NCBI RefSeq assembly: GCF_041080865.1
Contig: NZ_CP160906.1
Coordinates: 2,170,001-2,234,000, forward strand
From: Psychromonas sp. MME1
GTDB lineage: Bacteria; Pseudomonadota; Gammaproteobacteria; Enterobacterales; Psychromonadaceae
Direction: 5' to 3'
Length of the DNA stretch: 64,000 nt
Below are positions 27,604 through 37,227 of this stretch, piece by piece (the stretch's first letter is position 1; every line of letters begins with the position of its first letter). The notes below the pieces were generated by a model that was not told where the DNA came from, ran no database searches, and saw only the letters and a list, made by a program, of their open reading frames with translations. The translations under genes and the position numbers were made by a program.

Positions 27604-28989
27604 ATGAGTGGGACAAAACCGATTAAATCTGTATTTAAGAAATTAATCATAAGCTTTGCAATTTCAGCTTCGCTGATTGCTACTGCGCAAAGTCAAAAGC
27701 TAGGCATGCCAGAAAAAGATGAACTAAAATTCGGCTTCATCAAGCTCACCGATATGGCGCCTATCGCCATCGCCTATGAAAAGGGGTACTTTGAAGATGA
27801 GGGGCTATACGTCACTATCGAAGCGCAAGCTAACTGGAAGGTTTTACTCAACGGCTTAATTGATGGCACTCTAGATGGCGCACATATGCTAGCAGGACAA
27901 CCCCTTGCTGCAACGATGGGATATGGCACTCAAGCAGACATTATTACGCCCTTCTCCATCAATATAAACGGTAATGCGATTACCGTATCGAATGACATTT
28001 GGGCTCAAATGAAACCTCATATCCCCAAGCAAGCTGATGGGAAGCCCGTTCATCCGATAAAAGCCGATGCATTAAAGCCTGTCGTCGATGCTTACAAAGC
28101 ACAGGGTAAACCCTTTAATATGGGTATGGTTTTTCCCGTTTCTACGCATAACTACGAACTACGTTATTGGTTAGCAGCTGGTGGCATTAATCCCGGATAC
28201 TATGCTCCCCACAAAGGCGATACAAGTGGCCACATTAGTGCCGATGCAATCCTTTCTGTGACGCCACCACCACAGATGCCTTCCACTTTAGAAGCGGGCA
28301 CAATATACGGCTACTGCGTCGGTGAACCTTGGAATCAACAAGCGGTATTCAAAGGTATTGGCGTACCCGTTGTTACCGATTATGAGATATGGAAAAACAA
28401 TCCCGAAAAGGTGTTTGGCGTAACGGCTGAATTTGCTAAAAAATATCCGAATACCACCATTCGCTTAACCCGAGCACTGATCAGAGCGGCGATTTGGTTA
28501 GATGATAACAATAATGCTAATCGCCCTGAAGCGGTCAAAATATTATCGCAGTCAAATTACGTGGGGGCTGATTATGATGTTATCGCTAACAGCATGACAG
28601 GGACGTTTGAATATGAAAAAGGAGATAAACGCTCAGTACCAGATTTCAATGTATTCTTCCGCTATAACGCAACCTACCCCTACTATTCCGATGCAATTTG
28701 GTATCTAACACAAATGCGTCGCTGGGGACAAATTTCAGAGGCAAAAAGCGACCAATGGTATAAGGATTTAGCGAAAAAAGTTTATCGTCCTGATATATAC
28801 CAATTAGCAGCACAATCATTAATTGAGGAGAAGTTAGCCGATGCAAAAGACTTTCCTGACTTTAAAACAGAAACCGGTTTTAGAGCACCACAAACACACT
28901 TTATTGACAATTTAGTTTATGACGGCAATACACCAAATGCTTACATAGATTCTTTTAAAATTGGTCTTAAAAAAGATAACAAACTGTAA
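27604..28989 (+). CDS. nrtA: Nitrate/nitrite-type ABC transporter substrate-binding protein
   Basis: Periplasmic binding protein of 461 residues, CmpA/NrtA family. A signal peptide covers about the first 30 residues ([18 protein letters not shown]); there is no lipobox, so unlike cyanobacterial NrtA it is probably soluble. Family blocks: [36 protein letters not shown], the segment around [16 protein letters not shown], and [13 protein letters not shown], which all belong to the nitrate/bicarbonate-binding type. An AAAGGAC ribosome-binding site precedes the ATG. The ANTAR regulator upstream and the permease and ATPase downstream make nitrate the likely ligand rather than bicarbonate. Confidence 0.88.
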   Translation: MSGTKPIKSVFKKLIISFAISASLIATAQSQKLGMPEKDELKFGFIKLTDMAPIAIAYEKGYFEDEGLYVTIEAQANWKVLLNGLIDGTLDGAHMLAGQPLAATMGYGTQADIITPFSININGNAITVSNDIWAQMKPHIPKQADGKPVHPIKADALKPVVDAYKAQGKPFNMGMVFPVSTHNYELRYWLAAGGINPGYYAPHKGDTSGHISADAILSVTPPPQMPSTLEAGTIYGYCVGEPWNQQAVFKGIGVPVVTDYEIWKNNPEKVFGVTAEFAKKYPNTTIRLTRALIRAAIWLDDNNNANRPEAVKILSQSNYVGADYDVIANSMTGTFEYEKGDKRSVPDFNVFFRYNATYPYYSDAIWYLTQMRRWGQISEAKSDQWYKDLAKKVYRPDIYQLAAQSLIEEKLADAKDFPDFKTETGFRAPQTHFIDNLVYDGNTPNAYIDSFKIGLKKDNKL

Positions 28990-29013
28990 TTTCAGCAAAA
29001 TAACAGCAAATCA

Positions 29014-29047
29014 GTTAGACCAACCGCTTAACAAATGTTGGTCTAAC
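29014..29047 (+). promoter_or_regulatory. Intercistronic hairpin between nrtA and nrtB
   Basis: GTTAGACCAAC (29014-29024) and GTTGGTCTAAC (29037-29047) form a perfect 11-bp stem with a 12-base loop. It lies 24 bases after the nrtA stop and directly before the AAGGATG ribosome-binding region of nrtB. There is no T run, so it more likely stabilises nrtA mRNA or slows read-through than ends transcription. Confidence 0.6.
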
Positions 29048-29064
29048 CAAAAGGATGATTTATT

Positions 29065-30060
29065 ATGACAATTAGCTCACTGACCAATAAATTAGTCACA
29101 GCGACATCTTCTAGCGCTAATCTACAACGCCTATTTAAGTCTGTTTGTCAGTTACTACTTCTGCCATTTTTAGGTATTACGATATTTTTACTACTATGGA
29201 CAATTACAGCCAAAAACATTCACACATCATTGGGCGATTTTCCTGGCCCAACGGCTGTTTTACAACAATTTCAGACATTATACGATGAGCATCAAACGGA
29301 AAGAGAAAAAGCACAAAAGTTCTACCAACGCCAAGAGGTACGCAATAATGCCAGAATAGCCAAAGATCCAAGCTATCAAGCAAAGGATCGAAAATACACG
29401 GGTAAAGAGACTTTTTTCGATCAAATCGTCACCAGTTTAATTACCGTGAGTAGTGGCTTTTTACTCGCAGCAATTATTGCAATTCCATTAGGTATTGCAA
29501 TGGGATTAAGTAAAAACTTAAACTCAGCGGTCAACCCTATTATACAAATATTTAAGCCTGTATCACCGCTTGCATGGTTACCGTTGGTGACGATGGTGGT
29601 CAGTGCGCTGTATATTTCCGATGATCCCATGTTATCAAAATCATTTCTCAACTCAATGATGACGGTAACATTATGTAGTTTGTGGCCAATGGTCATTAAC
29701 ACTTCGATTGGTGTATCTACACTAGATCAAGATTTAAAAAATGTCAGCCGTGTATTGCGTCTACCGATGCACAAACATATTCAAAAAATTGTCCTACCCG
29801 CTTCAATACCAATGATCTTTACCGGCATGCGTTTATCCTTTGGCGTTGCTTGGATGGTACTTATTGCCGCCGAAATGTTGGCACAAAATCCAGGGCTAGG
29901 AAAGTTTGTCTGGGACGAATTCCAAAATGGCAGTTCAAATTCATTAGCCCGTATTATGGCGGCGGTCATTGTCATTGGATTCATTGGTTTTATTCTCGAT
30001 AGAGGCATGTTGCAATTACAACGTATGGCATCTTGGGATAAATCGACGGTCACCGTTTAA
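29065..30060 (+). CDS. nrtB: Nitrate-type ABC transporter permease
   Basis: Inner-membrane subunit of 331 residues, SsuC/TauC/NrtB family. A first span lies near residues 33-55 (LLLLPFLGITIFLLLWTIT), then a hydrophilic, Lys/Arg-rich stretch of about 70 residues (EREKAQKFYQRQEVRNNAR), then the transport core with five spans. The EAA-like loop reads VLPASIPMIFTGMRLSFGVA near residue 250, followed by WMVLIAAEMLAQNPGLG. The long hydrophilic segment after the first span is a feature of NrtB-type proteins. An AAGGATG ribosome-binding site sits right after the intercistronic hairpin. Confidence 0.88.
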   Translation: MTISSLTNKLVTATSSSANLQRLFKSVCQLLLLPFLGITIFLLLWTITAKNIHTSLGDFPGPTAVLQQFQTLYDEHQTEREKAQKFYQRQEVRNNARIAKDPSYQAKDRKYTGKETFFDQIVTSLITVSSGFLLAAIIAIPLGIAMGLSKNLNSAVNPIIQIFKPVSPLAWLPLVTMVVSALYISDDPMLSKSFLNSMMTVTLCSLWPMVINTSIGVSTLDQDLKNVSRVLRLPMHKHIQKIVLPASIPMIFTGMRLSFGVAWMVLIAAEMLAQNPGLGKFVWDEFQNGSSNSLARIMAAVIVIGFIGFILDRGMLQLQRMASWDKSTVTV

Positions 30061-30085
30061 CGCATTCACATTAAGGATAATAATA

Positions 30086-30925
30086 ATGAAAGCATTTCTT
30101 GATATTAGCCATATTGATATGGTTTTCCCAACACCGACTGGCGATTTCACAGCCCTTAAGGATGTTGATTTACAAATAAAAAAAGGAGAGTTTGTCTCAT
30201 TAATTGGCCATTCTGGCTGTGGAAAATCCACGGTACTAAATGTCGTCGCAGGTCTTTATCAAGCATCTAAAGGTGGCATCATACTCAATGGTCGAGAAGT
30301 GAGGGAACCGGGACCGGAACGCGCAGTGGTTTTTCAAAATCACTCGCTGTTGCCTTGGTTAACAGCATATCAAAATGTTGAATTAGCGGTTAATGAGGTT
30401 TTTGCCGGAAAAATGAACAAGTCTGAAAAACGCGAGTGGATAGAGCATAACCTCAAACTAGTACATATGGATCATGCTATGGATAAGCGCCCGAGTGAAA
30501 TATCCGGAGGCATGAAGCAACGAGTAGGTATTGCTCGCGCGCTAGCAATGCAACCCGAAGTGTTACTTATGGATGAACCCTTCGGCGCATTAGACGCACT
30601 AACAAGGGCGCACATGCAAGATTCTCTAATGGAAATTCAAAATGAACTCAATAATACGGTAATAATGATAACCCATGATGTTGATGAAGCAGTGCTGCTC
30701 TCAGACCGGATCATCATGATGAGCAATGGGCCTGCGGCAACGGTTGGTGAAATATTGCAAGTTGAATTGGAACGCCCAAGAGACAGACTGAGCCTTTCTA
30801 AGGACGCCGAATACAACCGACTGCGCTCTGAGGTATTAACCTTCCTATACGAGAAACAACGTAAAGTCGAAATGATCAAACCAGCAACGGTAAAAAAAGC
30901 GGCAATAAATAGCGCAACGGCTTAA
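30086..30925 (+). CDS. nrtD: Nitrate-type ABC transporter ATP-binding protein
   Basis: ATPase of 279 residues that powers the importer. Walker A is LIGHSGCGKSTVLN near residue 45, the Q-loop follows in VVFQNHSLLPWLTAYQNV, the signature is EISGGMKQRVGIA and Walker B is VLLMDEPFGALDALTR. There is only one ATPase domain and no fused NrtA-like domain, so it corresponds to NrtD rather than cyanobacterial NrtC. The start at 30086 is chosen over an in-frame start at 29969 because AAGGAT lies just upstream and the family opening (LDISHIDMVFP) follows at once. It is the last clear gene of the nitrate operon; a MITE-like repeat lies 117 bases downstream. Confidence 0.88.
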   Translation: MKAFLDISHIDMVFPTPTGDFTALKDVDLQIKKGEFVSLIGHSGCGKSTVLNVVAGLYQASKGGIILNGREVREPGPERAVVFQNHSLLPWLTAYQNVELAVNEVFAGKMNKSEKREWIEHNLKLVHMDHAMDKRPSEISGGMKQRVGIARALAMQPEVLLMDEPFGALDALTRAHMQDSLMEIQNELNNTVIMITHDVDEAVLLSDRIIMMSNGPAATVGEILQVELERPRDRLSLSKDAEYNRLRSEVLTFLYEKQRKVEMIKPATVKKAAINSATA

Positions 30926-31041
30926 ACAATTAAGTGATAAACAAGGTTAGCATTCTAGTTAGAGTTGCCGTTAAATGTCACTCGCTTACTTGCGCAGCAA
31001 AATGCAGCACAAAACAAACCTTCTCTTACCATTAGGGGATG

Positions 31042-31194
31042 ATACCAATCTGGATAATATTGTAGTCATAGCTTGTTAAGGAAAAGAGAGAGAGCAAGGC
31101 GCATGATTGAGTAATAGCAGACTATTACGATTGAATGCAACCCAGCTACTTATTATTCTAACCAATAAGCTCGAACAGTTACGCAGATTGGTAT
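31042..31194. repeat. MITE-like interspersed repeat, copy B
   Basis: A 153-base element with perfect 11-base terminal inverted repeats, ATACCAATCTG (31042-31052) and CAGATTGGTAT (31184-31194). The core shares CTATTACGATTGAATGCAA and several neighbouring stretches with copy A at 16318-16477. AATAGCAGACTATT near 31111 forms a small internal hairpin. It has no coding capacity and lies between the nitrate ATPase gene and the NIT-like gene. Confidence 0.75.
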
Positions 31195-31253
31195 TCATAT
31201 TGACGATGTCACAGACCAACGCAGCTTATTTATAGTCGATGATGGAGATTGCC

Positions 31254-32144
31254 ATGTCATTCATTAATATAGCCATATTGTTATTGCTAATTTTTAGCGT
31301 CACTTTCCTGCCCCTTTTTCTTCACCAAAGAAAAATAAAGGAAAATCAAAAACAACGTTATTTACAGGGGCTGCTCTGGTTAAAAACCTTTAAAGCGTTA
31401 TTGACTAATATCCAACAGCACAGAGGCTTAACCATGGGCTATTTACATGGAGACAGCTCATTATTACCGCGCATAAATATCATTAAGGAAGCGATAAATA
31501 AACAGATAAAAGAGATAAATATTAAAAAGGGATGGGTCAGCGACAATCAAATTTGGAACGGCATAAATGATCACTGGTTACGTCTTTCCATTAATTATAC
31601 AAAATATGAAAGCTCTCATAACTTTAGACAACATGGCAACTTAATTATTAATATACTTAATCTTATAGAAGAGTGCGCAGATAATCATCATTTACAGGAA
31701 CTGCTGACCAGTGATAAAGATAACGCCAACTTTCTCTGGTCACAATTACTGACCACGGCAGAACATATCGGACAAGTTCGAGCAATCGGAACCAGCATCG
31801 CAGCGGCTAAAATTTACTCCCCCTCTCAAAAAATAAAGCTTAATTATCTACAAAACTGCATCGATAAATTTTTAACACAGCAAAACCATGCGCTCAATAC
31901 ACAATTGTTAAAAGAACTTTTACAGACAATCAATAGGAAAATATTAAGTGAAAGAGTGGACATATCCGCTGAAGCCTTTTTTAATTTGGCGACCTCAGCA
32001 TTAGATATAGTATTGGATAAATTTGATATTTATATCGATGAACTACAAACAGGCATTAGCACAAAAAAACAGAGCCCTAAATCACCTCAAGATGCTTCAT
32101 CAGCCATTAGTTCGGAGACAAGAGCAAGAGGTCACTATAGATAA
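31254..32144 (+). CDS. Membrane protein with NIT-like (nitrate/nitrite sensing) domain
   Basis: A 296-residue protein with one N-terminal membrane span (INIAILLLLIFSVTFLPLF) and an all-helical soluble part. QQHRGLTMGYLHGDSSLL near residue 60 matches the opening of NIT domains ('..ERG.S..YL..'), and ATSALDIVLDKFDIYI the last helix region. There is no kinase, GGDEF, HAMP or methyl-acceptor output domain, and a Ser/Lys-rich tail ends the protein. The start at 31254 is chosen for a GGAGA 6 bases upstream; an in-frame ATG at 31239 is possible. It follows the nitrate importer, so a role in nitrate sensing with the ANTAR regulator is plausible but inferred. Confidence 0.65.
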   Translation: MSFINIAILLLLIFSVTFLPLFLHQRKIKENQKQRYLQGLLWLKTFKALLTNIQQHRGLTMGYLHGDSSLLPRINIIKEAINKQIKEINIKKGWVSDNQIWNGINDHWLRLSINYTKYESSHNFRQHGNLIINILNLIEECADNHHLQELLTSDKDNANFLWSQLLTTAEHIGQVRAIGTSIAAAKIYSPSQKIKLNYLQNCIDKFLTQQNHALNTQLLKELLQTINRKILSERVDISAEAFFNLATSALDIVLDKFDIYIDELQTGISTKKQSPKSPQDASSAISSETRARGHYR

Positions 32145-32230
32145 GCGTTAATCACTTACAACATAGGGCTATTGCTCTTGCTGACTATGCACCTTGACGT
32201 AGCAAAGGTAAAATGGCCATCAATAACAAA

Positions 32231-33234
32231 TTAACCACGTTTAGCCGCGATTGCCCGTAATGCCTGTTTCTCAGAAACAGATAAAAAAGCCAATTCCAAC
32301 CCATTGACCTGCGCTTGACGAATCGCGCCCTCAGATAACCCTACTTTACTAGATGCTATGTGGTACTCATGCGCTAACTCAATACCTTCGACAGCGGGAT
32401 CATCGGTATTTAAACAAGCTCGCACCCCCTGCTGTAAAAAATGATGGATGGGGTGATCGGCAAAACTTTTTACCGTACTTGTTTGTATGTTCGAAGTGAT
32501 ACAGGATTCAATACCTATTTGCTGCGTCGCTAAGTACTCCATCAAACGGAGATCTTCGATCGCCTTAACACCATGGCCTATTCGCGTCGCCCCCAATTCA
32601 GTAATCGCTTGCCAAATACTGGCAGCACCAGCGGCTTCACCGGCATGCACGGTAACCTGTAAGCCAGCATCGCGAACACGACGAAAATGTTGAGTGAACA
32701 AATCCCCCGGCTGTCCAAGTTCATCCCCCGCCAAATCGATGGCTACTAACTTATCTTTTTGTGTTAACAACGCATCGAGTTCTTGCTGGCAAGCATGTTG
32801 ACCGAAGGTACGACTTAAAATCCCAATTAAATTGGCCTTTACAGAAAAATCTCGACACCGGCCTGCACACCATCGACAACGGCTTCAACAACACCGGCAA
32901 GGGGCAAGTTATGTTTAAGCGCCATATAATAAGGCGAAAAACGCAATTCAGCATAATCAATTTGCGCATTTTTTATATCTTCAACATTTTCATAGGCAAC
33001 ACGACGACACGCATCTAAGTCACCTAATACCGCTACCCCCCAATCCAATTTTGCAAGAAATCCAAGTAAATCGGGCTGAGTTTCAACAATTTGAACATGA
33101 GGACGAAGCGCCTCAATAGTATTTGCAGGCAACGCTAATGCAAAGTGCTGTCCCAACTCCAAAATGGTATTAATACGAATATTGCCATCTAAATGGCGAT
33201 GTAAATCGGTTAACGGCAGTGTTTTAGTAATCAT
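32231..33234 (-). pseudogene. add: Adenosine deaminase, frameshifted in a T run
   Basis: E. coli-type adenosine deaminase (adenosine to inosine). The N-terminal part (33234 down to 32839) opens [20 protein letters not shown] with the HRHLDG zinc motif, and stops at a TAA. The rest is in the other frame to 32231: [29 protein letters not shown] with the catalytic His, and NTDDPAVEG. Between them the -1 frame reads [19 protein letters not shown], a normal Add segment, so one missing base in the T5 run (A's at 32845-32849 on the plus strand) accounts for the break. Restored length is about 334 residues, the family length. It is unlike the ADA-family gene at 15083, which belongs to the adenine deaminase subgroup. 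Confidence 0.87.
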
Positions 33235-33362
33235 TATTCTATCTCCCTGAAAGCGAAATGCTACTTACAGTATAGGGAGTACCGACTGCGCATGTCTCTA
33301 GTAAAAATAACTAATCGGTTACTTTTAACAGGAGTGAAGCATATTCATTACAAAATCTGTTG

Positions 33363-33914
33363 TTATTCAATAACAGGGGTTAATTGTGCTAAAAAATCAG
33401 CCAAATTTTCCGCCAAAACAGCTTCCTGCCCTTTACCAAGTGTCTCTAACTGTACTTGCCCTGTTTCATTTAAAATAGAGATGATCTGCATCTCATCACT
33501 ACAACTGGCAATAAACATCGACGCTGGTTTTTTTAACCGTTTTTGCATCATAAAATGAGCAATCATATTCTCCTGTAATAACCTAAAATCCTCTTCATTC
33601 CAAACTTGAATTAATTGAATGGGATGACCATCAAAGGTACAGGGTAACTCCCCCGCATAGACGCTACAAAAGAAAACGCTGATCGTAGGATGAAGCTCGA
33701 TACCCAGTGCTTCTTCGATATTATGCAAATCCGTATTTGTGTCACGCTTAACCGCTGCCCAAGAGATATAACCGTTCTGCTCTTCGCCGACTTCACAGGG
33801 TGATCGCCATTGTTCATCAAAGGGCAATTGAGGAAGACACTTTTTTTCACTTTGCCAAAGCGCTTTTTGACGATCTAAAAGTGCCAATAATTGTTGCTCA
33901 GTTGGAGTATTCAT
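33363..33914 (-). CDS. syd: SecY-interacting protein Syd
   Basis: A 183-residue cytoplasmic protein that binds the SecYEG translocon and helps quality control of its assembly. It shows the Syd opening (QLLALLDRQKALWQ), the conserved EWRSPC-like EQWRSPCEVG near residue 38, and the block PTISVFFCSVYAGELPCTFD near residue 77. It is divergent from queF, an arrangement shared with E. coli. The sequence is intact. Confidence 0.9.
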   Translation of the reverse strand: MNTPTEQQLLALLDRQKALWQSEKKCLPQLPFDEQWRSPCEVGEEQNGYISWAAVKRDTNTDLHNIEEALGIELHPTISVFFCSVYAGELPCTFDGHPIQLIQVWNEEDFRLLQENMIAHFMMQKRLKKPASMFIASCSDEMQIISILNETGQVQLETLGKGQEAVLAENLADFLAQLTPVIE

Positions 33915-34007
33915 TGCTCGAATATTTCTATAGTTTGTTTACAATGGCATTATTGTATACTCAAACTCAATTTAATTAGCTGAAAAATTTCAAAAAGCGA
34001 TCCCATT

Positions 34008-34862
34008 ATGACCGATAAGCACCTTTACAAAAATAGTAGCGCATTACAAAACCTCTCTCTAGGAAAGAACAGTGAATATAAAGATCACTATGATGCGTCT
34101 TTGTTACAGGATCCCCGTAGTTTGAATCGCGATGAATTAAAAATAAGCGCCGATAATTTACCCTTTGTTGGCTATGATTTATGGAATATTTATGAATTAT
34201 CTTGGTTAAATAGCAAAGGTAAACCGGTTGTTGCAACGGCGGTTGTCACTATCCCCTTTGATAGTGACAACTTAATTGAATCAAAATCTTTTAAACTCTA
34301 TCTAAATAGCTTTAATCAAACTCAATTTTCTTGCCTCACTGAAGTGCAAGAAAGATTAACAACAGATTTGTCAAAGGTCGCCAACAAAAGCGTGCGTGTT
34401 GAAATTAATGACAATTTAGATAAATTTACGGATAAGTTAGGCACCTTCAAGGGGCATTGCATCGATGATTTGGATATAGCGGTTAATAACTACCAATTCA
34501 CAAGTGACTACTTGCAGGACATTGGTGGTAATCAAATAGTGACAGAAACATTATATTCACATCTTTTAAAATCAAACTGTTTAATCACTAACCAACCGGA
34601 TTGGGGAAGTGTAGAAATAAGCTACACAGGACAAAAGCTTGATAGAGAAAAATTATTACGTTACTTAATATCATTTCGTCAGCATAATGAATTCCATGAG
34701 CAGTGTGTCGAACGAATTTACTGCGACCTCATGAAATTTGCACAAATAGATTCGCTTTCAGTCTATGCGCGTTATACTCGCCGAGGTGGTTTAGATATCA
34801 ACCCATTACGATCGACGAACAGCATCGAAAGTGTTAATAATCTACGTTTATTACGACAATAA
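34008..34862 (+). CDS. queF: NADPH-dependent 7-cyano-7-deazaguanine reductase QueF
   Basis: Reduces preQ0 to preQ1 in queuosine synthesis, cytoplasmic. At 284 residues it is the long, two-T-fold type found in gammaproteobacteria (E. coli 282). [17 protein letters not shown] near residue 92 is the NADPH-binding signature (E-S-K-S-x-K-L-Y). The catalytic Cys is in [18 protein letters not shown] near residue 194, and the substrate-binding FHEQCVERI follows. It starts divergently from syd and ends 11 bases before the TPR gene, so these may be cotranscribed. Confidence 0.94.
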   Translation: MTDKHLYKNSSALQNLSLGKNSEYKDHYDASLLQDPRSLNRDELKISADNLPFVGYDLWNIYELSWLNSKGKPVVATAVVTIPFDSDNLIESKSFKLYLNSFNQTQFSCLTEVQERLTTDLSKVANKSVRVEINDNLDKFTDKLGTFKGHCIDDLDIAVNNYQFTSDYLQDIGGNQIVTETLYSHLLKSNCLITNQPDWGSVEISYTGQKLDREKLLRYLISFRQHNEFHEQCVERIYCDLMKFAQIDSLSVYARYTRRGGLDINPLRSTNSIESVNNLRLLRQ

Positions 34863-34873
34863 AATCGGATGTT

Positions 34874-37084
34874 ATGAAATATATTGGCTTATATATGCGC
34901 ACAATGTTTGCGCTATTTTTATTGCAAATCAGCCTCACTGTAGGTGCGTTTGAACTGGTAGAAACATCGGTTAGTATGCCATTGAGAGAGGCGAGTAATG
35001 ATCGTTATAATGATCCATTAAATTGCGTAGAAAAAACCAAGCGTTATATTAGCCAACAAAAATATTTCGAATTAAATTCATGGCCACAGCACAATGACAA
35101 TGTGCCTAAGAAAATAGCCAATCTAGGCGCGGTGCAATTACTGGCATTTTGCTATACACAATTAGAAAATTACGAAGATGCAATTAACTTATTGCATCCC
35201 ATTTTACAAAATAATGGTTTTACTCGTGACAATATCAATATATTAAATTTAATTGCCTTAACCATACCACCACAAAATAGGTCGCAGCTAACCAACTCAA
35301 CACTATTAAAAATGTTACATGATAGCCTAAATAACCTTGAAACTGGGGCTTTTTCTGATTCGCCTAATCTCACCATAGAGATACTCTTTGCCATCGTTAA
35401 TTTATCATTACAGGAAAATTTATATCAAGATACATTAAATGCCCTAGAAGAGATAAAAAAACGCATAAAAGACAATAATGACTCCAAGTTAAAGGCTTGG
35501 TTGATCTATTACTACGGCCTCTATTACAATCAAATCAATCAACCACAACTCGCCAATTCAGCGTTTATGCAAGCGAATAAACTAGCAGAACAAAATACAT
35601 TAGTAGAACTGAATGGTTTAGTAAAAAAAAGTTTAGTAGAAATTTATGCAAAACAATATCGCATATCAACGGCGTTGGTTTTTGCTAAACAACGTATCGA
35701 ATTTTATTTAAAAACTAAAAACAATGTCAAACAAGCAGATAGCCTAATCGAATATGCCATTTTAGAAAGACAAAAAAATGGGACTAATGAATCTCTCATT
35801 TATCTTTTTAATGCCCTTGAATTAGTTCAAATAAATAAACATAACTCGCTACTGCCACATATTTATCTTGAGATAGGTCGCACCTATCTTGCCAATGGGC
35901 AAAAAGATAATGATGCTAAACAGTTTCAACTCGCACAAAAATACCTACAAAATGCACGCTACCACTTTAAACGTTTAAAGCTAACTCATTTTCAAATAGA
36001 GTGTTTATTACTTCTTGCACAGCTAAATATCATGAATAAGGATCCCGCTCTCGCGATTATTCAGCTCGAAAAAGCACTCCAACTAAGTGATAACAAATAT
36101 CTACCATTACGTGCACAAGCCTTTGAAATGTTAGCGTTAAGCTATGAGCTAACTGGCAATTTACAGCTCGCCATTTTACATTTTAAAAACTTTCATGCGC
36201 TACAGAATCGCATCAAACAAGGGCTGTTAGAATTACAACAATTACAAATTAGCGAACAGCTGCAACTTTTTGAAAAAACTCAAAATCAAGAACAGTTAGA
36301 AGCACAGAATACACACCTACGGCAGCTTAGTTCAGAACAAAAGACATTAGCTAACTGTGCATTACTACTATTAATTTTAGTGAGTGTTCTATATTTTTAT
36401 ACCGTCACCAGAAATAAAAATCTCAATAGAAGTAATCGCCACAAGCAGCAACAATTAGCAATACATAAACGCACTAAATTACCTTTACAATATGCAAGAA
36501 ATAATAATTTCAATACGTTATACGACGGTGAACCTCTTTACTACATGTTGGTCAATTTCCCATTTTTAAATAATTTAAATGAATTAAAAGGCAGTAATGA
36601 AGCTTCTAAAATAGAGCATCGATTTGGTGCGGCCATAAAAAAACAATTTCTCAATAACATGGCATTTTTTCAATTACGAGATAACCAAATACTGTTTGTG
36701 GGTAAGCAAAAGGAATATGGTTCAGCACAAGCACTATTTGACCAAATAGAAACTTTTTTTACTGTTTTTAGTGAAGATAATCAGATAGATAATAGTATCG
36801 CCTGTGGTCTTGTTACCTTTCCTTTTTTAAAAAATTCAAGTAGAGCACTGTCTGCAAATCGTACCTTAAAACTAAGCATTCTAGCGATGTCTGCAGCGAA
36901 TCAAATTGGTCACACTTTACATAAAAATAGCTGGGTAGAACTTTATGCAATTGATAACCTACAACCTGCATTTTTAGATGGCGATTTATGGAATGCAACG
37001 CAAATAGCAATTAACAAAGGGTTGATTAAAATCAATAGTAGCCACCCAGACTATACGTTTACCTGGCCAGCTCTAAAGGATTAA
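34874..37084 (+). CDS. TPR-repeat membrane protein with degenerate GGDEF-like C-terminal domain
   Basis: A 736-residue protein. A signal sequence or span covers about residues 6-25, followed by a periplasmic region of about 430 residues made of helical pairs of TPR type (SLIYLFNALELVQINKHNSL; LRAQAFEMLALSYELTGNLQLA). A membrane span lies near residue 495 (CALLLLILVSVLYFYTV). The cytoplasmic C-terminus of about 210 residues has the layout of a GGDEF domain, but the position of the GGDEF motif reads FFQLRDNQILFV, so it cannot make cyclic-di-GMP. WVELYAIDNL matches the closing strand. It may be a sensor whose output is a ligand-binding or partner-binding pseudo-GGDEF. A cyclase gene follows 111 bases downstream. 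Confidence 0.65.
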   Translation: MKYIGLYMRTMFALFLLQISLTVGAFELVETSVSMPLREASNDRYNDPLNCVEKTKRYISQQKYFELNSWPQHNDNVPKKIANLGAVQLLAFCYTQLENYEDAINLLHPILQNNGFTRDNINILNLIALTIPPQNRSQLTNSTLLKMLHDSLNNLETGAFSDSPNLTIEILFAIVNLSLQENLYQDTLNALEEIKKRIKDNNDSKLKAWLIYYYGLYYNQINQPQLANSAFMQANKLAEQNTLVELNGLVKKSLVEIYAKQYRISTALVFAKQRIEFYLKTKNNVKQADSLIEYAILERQKNGTNESLIYLFNALELVQINKHNSLLPHIYLEIGRTYLANGQKDNDAKQFQLAQKYLQNARYHFKRLKLTHFQIECLLLLAQLNIMNKDPALAIIQLEKALQLSDNKYLPLRAQAFEMLALSYELTGNLQLAILHFKNFHALQNRIKQGLLELQQLQISEQLQLFEKTQNQEQLEAQNTHLRQLSSEQKTLANCALLLLILVSVLYFYTVTRNKNLNRSNRHKQQQLAIHKRTKLPLQYARNNNFNTLYDGEPLYYMLVNFPFLNNLNELKGSNEASKIEHRFGAAIKKQFLNNMAFFQLRDNQILFVGKQKEYGSAQALFDQIETFFTVFSEDNQIDNSIACGLVTFPFLKNSSRALSANRTLKLSILAMSAANQIGHTLHKNSWVELYAIDNLQPAFLDGDLWNATQIAINKGLIKINSSHPDYTFTWPALKD

Positions 37085-37227
37085 TTGTTTTAATTGCTCT
37101 TAGATTCACACAAATTATTTAATTATTGTGCTTTTAATAGTAAATATGATTTACTGTTCCTTGCCCCCATAAGCAAAGTTACTGATAATCATATTTGCAA
37201 TTTAATTTTAGAAATGGAATACCCTTT

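Noticed and set aside
32751-33018. Short frames between the two parts of add
   Set aside because: They are shadows of the frameshifted gene and encode nothing similar to known proteins.
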